The translations under genes were made by a program, and so were the position numbers. A stretch of DNA of 64,000 bases, taken from the NCBI GenBank assembly GCA_023228245.1, contig JALOBN010000001.1:399378-463377 (forward strand), given 5' to 3'. This DNA is from Candidatus Pacearchaeota archaeon (lineage in GTDB: Archaea; Nanoarchaeota; Nanoarchaeia; Pacearchaeales; GW2011-AR1). Below the pieces are notes generated by a model. That model did no database searches. It worked only from the letters and a program-made list of their open reading frames with translations, and was not told the DNA's origin. Shown here piece after piece: positions 58,656-64,000 of the stretch; positions within the stretch are counted from its first letter, which is position 1, and each line of letters starts with the position of its first letter.

Positions 58656-58961
58656 GTGGAAGAGATACGATCAAGACAGGAAATAAGGCGCAAGAAATTC
58701 CGGTTTCTAAGAATAAGACACCCCCAAACTCTTGTTAAATATTTGATTTATGAAAATCGTGGCGAGAAAACCCCGTCCGGGCTCTTAGCCCGGATGCGGC
58801 TACGCCGCAAGGCTTGGATATGTGATAAATGTGGGAAAGAACATGATAGAGATATTAATGCAGCAGTAAATATTCTACAATTCGGCATGGAACAGGCCGA
58901 ATTCAAATGCCTTGATGCCCGAAGGGCCGAAAGGAAGCCCACAGGCTCGTCCTGTGGGTAG
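58656..58961 (+). mobile_element. TnpB (IS200/IS605) C-terminal remnant with end hairpins
   Basis: [22 protein letters not shown] is the zinc-finger plus DRDxNAAxNI end of TnpB/OrfB. The RuvC core and most of the N-terminus are absent; a 7-bp hairpin (TCCGGGC/GCCCGGA, 58776-58794) lies inside. After the finger, CCCACAGG/CCTGTGGG (58938-58958) forms the kind of right-end hairpin used by this family. No TnpA seen. Probably dead. Confidence 0.7.
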
Positions 58962-58986
58962 TTCACCGATATTTTAGTATCCTAAT

Positions 58987-59334
58987 ATGGATACTAGATT
59001 CAAAGTAGAACAAGCTGTAATTGCCGCTGCTGATTGTTGGGCTCGTGGAGTCCTACAAAGCGATAGGCTTTTGGATTTAACAGAACAAAATCTGTTAGAT
59101 ACAGTAATGACTTATGACAAGTACATGAAGAGAAATGGTCTAGACCTATCTCGTCTACCTCCACCTCCCCACATTCCACACGACATGGATATCGAGGAGC
59201 AGATTCCTACGGTAAGATATTCGGAATATACAACCGTCCCATCCCCTTCGCGTGGCATGTCGGCAGTTAAAATACAGTCAGAAGAGCCTGGGCCAAATTC
59301 TGAACAAGCTCCCGATTCCGAGGATATATTCTAA
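58987..59334 (+). CDS. Hypothetical protein (115 aa)
   Basis: N-terminal helical part (FKVEQAVIAAADCWARGVLQ), Pro-rich middle (SRLPPPPHIPHD) and acidic tail. Unknown. Precedes the membrane protein gene by 12 bases. Confidence 0.6.
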   Translation: MDTRFKVEQAVIAAADCWARGVLQSDRLLDLTEQNLLDTVMTYDKYMKRNGLDLSRLPPPPHIPHDMDIEEQIPTVRYSEYTTVPSPSRGMSAVKIQSEEPGPNSEQAPDSEDIF

Positions 59335-59346
59335 TCTGAGGTTTAG

Positions 59347-60351
59347 ATGGATTGGAACTGGAAGACAAAGGCAGGAGTTGTTGGCGGCACTATACTCGTA
59401 ATGTCAGTAATGGGTTACATCATCAAGATCCAGCACGACACGGTAGAGCGTCTGAAGTTTATAGAAACCTCAGTTGTTGAATCTAAAAACATTGGTAATG
59501 GCATTGTCCGCGAACAAGCCTCTTATGTTACCAAGAAGGATTTAGAAAATATGATGAAAGACCAGGGCATGGATCTAGCTTCCATCAAAAAGGATTTAGC
59601 CGTTTTAGGAGCAAATATCAACGGCATCAGTACCGTAAAGGTTATAACTCAAGGTTATAAAGCTGACCACTTACCTAGCTCCAATACCACTGAACGCGAT
59701 AACACAGAAACTACTCAAAGAACTGATGTTCAAACGGCTGCGACAACTCAAGATCTTCATGGTTATCAATCAGCAACTCAATGGTTTAATTTATCTGAGC
59801 CGATTGGAAAAGAAACTATACCTTTTGGTAAAGTAGGTTTCTCAGCATGGGACGCCAAACCATGGAGCGAACAGATCTCTCCGCGCACCTATAGCTCCAT
59901 TACCGTCCTTGGGAAGAACGAAGAAGGTAGAAGTTACACCTACACCAAGTTCACAATTGATGTCGATGGAAAGAAGTACGTCGTCCCCATTACCGAAGCG
60001 AAGATTGCGGAAGAATATCCTAGTCCATCGTTTCATTGGAGTCCGAGACTTTATCTAGGTGTGGATTTTGGGGTTATTGCAAATCCGCCAATGCATTTTG
60101 AGGTGATGCCAGATCTTGGATTAAGCCTCTTCTCGTATGGACAGACCAAGCTTAATCCTGACTGGACGTTTTTAACACTAGGACTTGGGTATGAAACTCA
60201 GACAAAGGGAATTGCCTTCTTGCTTAATCCAGTTGATTACAATATCGCAAAGCATCTTCCATTTGTAGAGAACCTGTATCTAGGCCCTTCGGTGTCTCTT
60301 GATCCAAAAGGAAACTTCGGGTTGTATCTTGGCATAAGAGTTGGATTATGA
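59347..60351 (+). CDS. Membrane-anchored protein with coiled coil and beta-rich C-terminus (334 aa)
   Basis: Membrane helix ~8-28 (AGVVGGTILVMSVMGYIIKI), coiled coil ~30-100, Thr-rich linker, then ~170 residues of beta strands ending YLGIRVGL with a terminal hydrophobic residue. Reminiscent of envelope-spanning proteins, spanins included, but there is no lipobox. Overlaps the next ORF's upstream codon. Confidence 0.6.
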   Translation: MDWNWKTKAGVVGGTILVMSVMGYIIKIQHDTVERLKFIETSVVESKNIGNGIVREQASYVTKKDLENMMKDQGMDLASIKKDLAVLGANINGISTVKVITQGYKADHLPSSNTTERDNTETTQRTDVQTAATTQDLHGYQSATQWFNLSEPIGKETIPFGKVGFSAWDAKPWSEQISPRTYSSITVLGKNEEGRSYTYTKFTIDVDGKKYVVPITEAKIAEEYPSPSFHWSPRLYLGVDFGVIANPPMHFEVMPDLGLSLFSYGQTKLNPDWTFLTLGLGYETQTKGIAFLLNPVDYNIAKHLPFVENLYLGPSVSLDPKGNFGLYLGIRVGL

Positions 60352-60362
60352 GGAGTTGGATT

Positions 60363-60545
60363 ATGAGGAAGTCTATAAAGGAAGATTTATCAACATTATC
60401 AGATGGAACATTGGCTCATATATTGTACAATACTAAATTCATTTTGAAGCACAAGTACATTACCAAGCTGATACGAGAAGTTCTTTTAGGTCGTGGGTTA
60501 CCGGAAACATCTAAAATCAATGGAGAGTTGGCCGAGTCTGGCTGA
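60363..60545 (+). CDS. Small basic protein (60 aa)
   Basis: ATG 60363 (MRKSIKEDLSTLSDGTLAHI). Its last 24 bases run into tRNA-Ser(CGA), so the stop may not be natural. Unknown function. Confidence 0.5.
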   Translation: MRKSIKEDLSTLSDGTLAHILYNTKFILKHKYITKLIREVLLGRGLPETSKINGELAESG

Positions 60546-60608
60546 TGGCATCAGTTTCGAAAATTGAAGTGGGTAAAACCACCGGGGGTTCGAATCCCTC
60601 ACTCTCCG
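60522..60608 (+). tRNA. tRNA-Ser (CGA)
   Basis: Acceptor GGAGAGT/ACTCTCC, anticodon stem TCAGT/ATTGA with loop TTCGAAA (CGA), long variable arm, T-arm GGGGG-TTCGAAT-CCCTC, discriminator G. No CCA. Confidence 0.93.
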
Positions 60609-60654
60609 CAAATACTTAGTCGTCGAGGGGCGTTGCGGCACCGGGTCTATTTCC

Positions 60655-61044
60655 ATGACTGGTGCTAAAGCAATAGTAAATTCAGGTAGTAGAAAATTGA
60701 TTGGGGAACTGGATAGCCGAGAATCAAAACCCGGAGATTCGGTAACGGTATTCAAGGCATACGAATTAAGAAGCGATATGTTCTTGGTCCCAACTCAACA
60801 AGGACCAATTACCATTACCCAAAATAACGTCGTACCTCTAGATGTAGAGGAAGGTCCGGTTGATATATATGCTGTTATCGACAACATTCGTTGGTTCGAT
60901 GAAATGGCAGACCGAGGACTTAGATACGATAACATGATTGCTCAATTTGAAGAGATCATGATGCAGAATCGCGCGCAACGAGCTGGCCTTGCCATGGCTA
61001 GGAATGTTCCAAAAGAATCACCTCCTGGCAGAATACTACTATAG
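60655..61044 (+). CDS. Hypothetical protein (129 aa)
   Basis: Beta-rich N-terminal half (SVTVFKAYELRSDMFLVP), then VYAVIDNIRWFDE-like helix and a basic tail. Eight bases before the vWA gene. Unknown. Confidence 0.6.
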   Translation: MTGAKAIVNSGSRKLIGELDSRESKPGDSVTVFKAYELRSDMFLVPTQQGPITITQNNVVPLDVEEGPVDIYAVIDNIRWFDEMADRGLRYDNMIAQFEEIMMQNRAQRAGLAMARNVPKESPPGRILL

Positions 61045-61052
61045 AGGATAAC

Positions 61053-61721
61053 ATGACTGATAAAAACCTAACCGAAATTGTTGCCATTATTGATCGATCC
61101 GGCTCGATGCACGGACTTACCAAAGATACTATTGGTGGGTTCAATTCATTCCTAGCTGAGCAGAAGAAGAATTCTGGCAAAGCAAAACTAACCCTCGTGC
61201 AATTTGATGACAAATATCAGATTGATTACGATGGTGCTGACATCAGTTCCGTAAAGGATTTAGACGAGAGCACATACATGCCTCGTGGTAATACAGCCCT
61301 TCTCGATGCGGTTGGCAAGACCATCGTGACAATTGGTGAGCGCTTGTCCAAGACTCCGGAAGATGAACGCCCAGGCCAAGTGATCTTCCTCATCATTACC
61401 GATGGGCAAGAGAATGCGTCCAAGGACTATCGCGAAGCCGCCAAGATCGCTGAGATGGTAAAGCACCAAACCGACACCTACAACTGGACGTTCTTGTTCC
61501 TTGGTGGTGGGGATGCTGCATTCAGTCAGGGTATGGCATTGGGATTCAGCGCCAACAACACACACAACTACTCTGCCAATGCGGCCGGAACGAGTAACCT
61601 GTATCGAAGTGTATCTAAGGGAGTATCTAGGCGTCGAGAGAAGGCAGCTGAGGGCGTACTGTTCTGTGCCTCAATGTCTCTTCTTGATGCGGATGAAGTC
61701 AAATCTCTAAAGACTGAATAA
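61053..61721 (+). CDS. von Willebrand factor A domain protein
   Basis: 222 aa. MIDAS residues: VAIIDRSGSMHG (DxSxS), the Thr in YMPRGNTALLDAV, and FLIITDGQENA. vWA domains mediate metal-dependent protein binding; phage vWA proteins often pair with chaperone or tellurium-type systems. Adjacent downstream genes are a tandem pair with unknown role. Confidence 0.88.
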   Translation: MTDKNLTEIVAIIDRSGSMHGLTKDTIGGFNSFLAEQKKNSGKAKLTLVQFDDKYQIDYDGADISSVKDLDESTYMPRGNTALLDAVGKTIVTIGERLSKTPEDERPGQVIFLIITDGQENASKDYREAAKIAEMVKHQTDTYNWTFLFLGGGDAAFSQGMALGFSANNTHNYSANAAGTSNLYRSVSKGVSRRREKAAEGVLFCASMSLLDADEVKSLKTE

Positions 61722-62032
61722 TGCCACTTATCGACGACAGACTAGAAACAGATTGGGACTCCTTCAAAGAACTATGGGCTGATGTCACTAAGTTCATGGA
61801 GGAGCACCCCACTCATGTCATCATTCCAGCCGATGACCCGAATAAGGGAAGATATGGCTGGGTGGCGTTTATCGAAACTATGTCATTGAATATAGATGAC
61901 GAGCAGGCAAAAGAGTGGACGATCCAAGTTTCTATCATCCGCAAAGAAGCGCCTGAGATTACGGAAGATCTATTTACCAATGAGGGTAGATTGAAGATGT
62001 GCCGGGTACTATGCGAAGGTAGATTCAAATGA
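61721..62032 (+). CDS. Hypothetical protein, tandem copy 1 (103 aa)
   Basis: ETDWDSFKELWADVTKFMEE ... VIIPADDPNKGRYGWVAF ... EWTIQVSII. Closely matches the following gene, so a recent tandem duplication. ATGCC overlap with the vWA stop. Unknown function. Confidence 0.7.
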   Translation: MPLIDDRLETDWDSFKELWADVTKFMEEHPTHVIIPADDPNKGRYGWVAFIETMSLNIDDEQAKEWTIQVSIIRKEAPEITEDLFTNEGRLKMCRVLCEGRFK

Positions 62033-62331
62033 CGCCCAAACTGGATGACACTCCGCTTGATACTGATTGGGATTCCTTCAAAGAACTCTGGGAAGATGTA
62101 AAAGGGTTTATGAAGACGCATCCAGATCATATCATTCTCTGTGCTGATGATCCTGTGCGTGGGAGGTGGGGTTGGGTTGCTTATATTCCCGGGGGCGTGG
62201 AAGATGAGCAAGAGAAGGAGTGGACCATACCCCTTTCATGTATTACAGATCCTGCCACCAAACAATCACTCACTACAAGTGAAGGTAAGTTGGAAATGAT
62301 TAGGGCTCTACGTCCTAAAACGCTGAACTGA
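62029..62331 (+). CDS. Hypothetical protein, tandem copy 2 (100 aa)
   Basis: DTDWDSFKELWEDVKGFMKT ... IILCADDPVRGRWGWVAY ... EWTIPLSCI: a paralogue of the gene before it. ATGA overlap. Unknown. Confidence 0.7.
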   Translation: MTPKLDDTPLDTDWDSFKELWEDVKGFMKTHPDHIILCADDPVRGRWGWVAYIPGGVEDEQEKEWTIPLSCITDPATKQSLTTSEGKLEMIRALRPKTLN

Positions 62332-62341
62332 ATCGAGTACA

Positions 62342-62668
62342 ATGGCCAAAGCAAAAGACGTCACAAACACACTCCCTGATGCAAAGCTCCTTAAAGAGCT
62401 GATTGATAGCGAGAAGCTAAGCGATGGAGAACTCGAAGCATTCTCTAGTATGCTGGAAGGTTTGATGTCAGGTAAGTACAAAAAGCTTACACCAAATCAA
62501 AAAGACTGGGCCGAGGGAATTCATTGCAGCCTCAACCTCGACCCAGGTACTGCAAATCTCGTTAGCTCAGGTCAAGTGAAAGTTACAGACGCGCAGCGAG
62601 CAGATTTGAAGAAGTTTCTAGACACAGCTCTTGGACCAAAGATGTTGAGACCACCAGGAAAGAAATGA
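62342..62668 (+). CDS. Hypothetical protein (108 aa)
   Basis: Helical: NTLPDAKLLKELIDSEKLSD, then LTPNQKDWAEGIHCSL, a Pro/Lys tail. The 'LT..Q..WA..I' stretch recalls short phage proteins. Unknown. Confidence 0.6.
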   Translation: MAKAKDVTNTLPDAKLLKELIDSEKLSDGELEAFSSMLEGLMSGKYKKLTPNQKDWAEGIHCSLNLDPGTANLVSSGQVKVTDAQRADLKKFLDTALGPKMLRPPGKK

Positions 62669-62768
62669 GGCAGATCTGGTCTTCAATGCCTCCAGTGTAG
62701 GTGAAGCCATTGAAGAGTTTAGTGCCTCACATGGCTTGACAAAGACTGGTTGGGAGGATACTCTTTGA
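62665..62768 (+). pseudogene. Small gene with start-proximal frameshift
   Basis: ATG 62665 overlaps the previous stop (ATGA) but the protein-like frame ADLVFNASSVGEAIEEFSAS then HGLTKTGWEDTL is one base out. Length 104 = 3n-1; one inserted base after ATGA would give an intact ~34-aa protein. Confidence 0.45.
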
Positions 62769-63063
62769 GAATGGCCAAGTGCGGAAGTCAGGACGGGTAG
62801 GTGGGGTGTCTCGATTGTCTCAAGGACTTCCTGCACATCAAGGCCGAAGGCGCAAGAGATCATCGGGACCGCCCGCATAGATTGGTTACATAGGGCACAC
62901 ATAGGGCACGTAAGAAGTCGTAGAACCACACGGACATACTTGAGTTCGGTCATGGGAGTGAGAAATTAGAATACGGATATTTGTTGAAGGCCCTAATCCT
63001 TGAGGTTTAAAGGATTCAAAGAGGTCTTGCATATAACTCTTGAACAACTACAGAGGGGGCATC
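62769..63063. other. 295-base stretch without a confident gene
   Basis: GC-richer than average. A short plus-strand frame with CLDCLKDFLHIKAEG is present but no start is obvious, and a minus-strand frame (62618-62953) has no protein-like features. Nothing else recognised. Confidence 0.5.
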
Positions 63064-63498
63064 ATGAGAACCGCGCTAAATCTCGATAAATACGAGACAA
63101 ACTCACTAACCATGATGGGGCCGGCGATGGTTATCATGGGTCTTGGTGTGCTAGTCATTCTCACGGCGTTGGTTCTAGAGGCCCTCTCAAAGAGGCGTGA
63201 GGACCGTCAACTAGATATTTGGAAGTACGGCCAAGCGATTGTAGCAACACAAGTCCGTCGTTATACGGAGTTGGAGCTACTAGCTACGCGGCGGAGCACA
63301 CCGCCAGCACCAAACGAAGATGACCGGCCCACTACGCCGAATCTCCTTGCAGAGATAGACCTGATGGCCGCTTTGGAGGAGATACCTTCGCCCTCACTCC
63401 CTTCGAGTATGTTTCCTCCTTCTGAGGTAAGCGGGACTCGGCTTTCAAAGAGGGCACCGCCGAAGCCTCCACGGCGCTCTAGTTCTTTGTCTGCGTAG
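63064..63498 (+). CDS. Single-span membrane protein (144 aa)
   Basis: ATG 63064 behind GAGGGGG. Membrane helix ~18-42 (MMGPAMVIMGLGVLVILTAL), then a charged segment and a long Pro/Ser-rich tail with basic end (RAPPKPPRRSSS). GC-rich codons relative to the rest. Unknown. Confidence 0.6.
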   Translation: MRTALNLDKYETNSLTMMGPAMVIMGLGVLVILTALVLEALSKRREDRQLDIWKYGQAIVATQVRRYTELELLATRRSTPPAPNEDDRPTTPNLLAEIDLMAALEEIPSPSLPSSMFPPSEVSGTRLSKRAPPKPPRRSSSLSA

Positions 63499-63533
63499 GC
63501 AACACAAGCCGTACACGGAAACTCTACAAGAGT

Positions 63534-63781
63534 TCACACAAGCCCAGCATACTTGGACAAGTTGGCTTTTGCCCTGCCTTCAAGTAGCCTTCGGATCTCT
63601 GGCGTGTAGTAGATGTGTGCTCCTTTTCGGCAAAGCTCTTCATGATGCGCCTACGAACTGGATAGAACACCTCATCTGGAACTTCGCGGTACTCCATCCT
63701 GATCTGGGCTTCGTATTCCTCGAAGCGTGTCGGAGGAGATGCGAGGATCCTGTAGACCGAATCATGGAACCAGAGGGCCAT
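63534..63781 (-). pseudogene. HD-type hydrolase-like gene with one-base frameshift
   Basis: MALWFHDSVYRILASPPTRF, then EYREVPDEVFYPVRRRIMKS, FAEK. The next frame reads GAHIYYTPEIRRLLEGRAKA then NLSKYAGLV to TGA 63534. This resembles COG4339-type HD phosphohydrolases ('WFHDAVY ... VPDE.F ... IY.T...E..ARANL'). One A missing in the GAAAAGG run (~63630); total length 3n-1. Confidence 0.55.
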
Positions 63782-64000
63782 CTCGGTACGCGCGGTTTTG
63801 CCTGGAAAGAGCTACGTTATCCAGTAATTGTGCTCGGAGAGAGTCAACCTGGTCTTGCCGGGCGTCGTCGGCGGCGGCGGCGGCGGCGTTGTAGGCGGCG
63901 TAGGCGGCGGCGGCGTAGGCGGTGGCGTAGGCGGCGGCGGCGTAGGCGTTGTAGGCGGCGGAGGCGTAGGCGTTGGCGGCGGAGTAGGCGTTGGCGGCCC
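63762..64000 (-). CDS. Ala/Tyr-rich repeat protein (partial)
   Basis: Runs off the right edge. About 50 residues of repeats such as AAYNAYAAAAYATAYAAAAY, coded by a GGC-rich array, then DDARQDQVDSLRAQLLDNVA and a tail to TGA 63762. Such Ala/Tyr tracts occur in phage and bacterial proteins. Its stop overlaps the HD gene start. Confidence 0.65.
   Translation of the reverse strand, partial: AANAYSAANAYASAAYNAYAAAAYATAYAAAAYAAYNAAAAAADDARQDQVDSLRAQLLDNVALSRQNRAYRDGPLVP
63860..64000. repeat. GGCGGC/GTAGGC low-complexity array
   Basis: Plus-strand trinucleotide-like repetition of GGC, GTA and GTT coding Ala/Tyr/Asn on the minus strand. Continues past the edge. Confidence 0.85.

Noticed and set aside
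63064..63110. GATAAATACGAGAC as a late promoter
   Set aside because: It lies inside the 63064 coding frame and lacks the initial T; likely chance.

Overview
The window looks like part of a very large (jumbo-class) tailed-phage genome or a closely related virus-like element. A replicative helicase, a phage-type sigma factor, beta-rich virion or receptor-binding proteins, lysozyme-like proteins and homing endonucleases sit among dense short genes joined by ATGA/TAATG overlaps. About sixteen tRNA genes and several translation and nucleotide-metabolism genes complete the picture. No rRNA, ribosomal protein operon or CRISPR array was seen. Most of the sequence is fairly AT-rich; the right edge (about 62.7-64 kb) and a small patch near 33.2 kb look GC-richer. 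The host cannot be named from the sequence.

Layout. 0-7.7 kb (+): DnaB-like helicase end, zinc ribbon, sigma factor, B12-type ribonucleotide reductase split by an HNH intein, methionine aminopeptidase, ending at a strong terminator. 7.8-13.2 kb (+): two probable virion proteins, a glycosyltransferase, a membrane protein with HExxH, a flavoprotein. 13.2-19.2 kb: homing endonuclease, DnaQ-like exonuclease, DUF4326 protein, HNH/HTH protein, ubiquitin-like protein, GT-B glycosyltransferase, HAD phosphatase, GroES (-). 19.3-32.4 kb (mostly +): IMP dehydrogenase/GMP reductase with a LAGLIDADG intein, CCA-adding enzyme, second exonuclease, tRNA-Pro, HAD phosphatase, ATP-grasp, NAD-synthetase-like protein, IF-1 homologue, macro domain. 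32.4-53.8 kb (mostly -): the main tRNA block (Ser, Gly, Thr, Ala, Met, Arg, Leu) with decayed HNH genes, then a SpoT-like HD hydrolase, a radical SAM enzyme beside two paralogous substrate-like proteins, a GT51 peptidoglycan glycosyltransferase, a beta-propeller protein, a SLOG protein and NAD kinase. 53.8-64 kb: lysozyme-like protein, a full-length major-vault-protein-like gene, a TnpB remnant, tRNA-Ser(CGA), a vWA protein with a tandem gene pair, and an Ala/Tyr repeat protein at the edge.

How it may work together. The tRNAs (full Ser and Thr decoding sets), CCA-adding enzyme, IF-1 and Map point to active management of translation. RNR, IMPDH/GMPR and helicase serve replication. NAD kinase, the NadE-like protein, the macro domain and the SLOG protein suggest handling of NAD-derived molecules. 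A T4-late-like TATAAATA motif, in several copies followed by GAGAC, may be read by the encoded sigma factor.

Caution: at least five small genes here are one base short of an intact frame (length 3n-1), several at homopolymers. This looks like residual single-base deletions in the assembly, so some 'broken' genes may be intact in the real genome.
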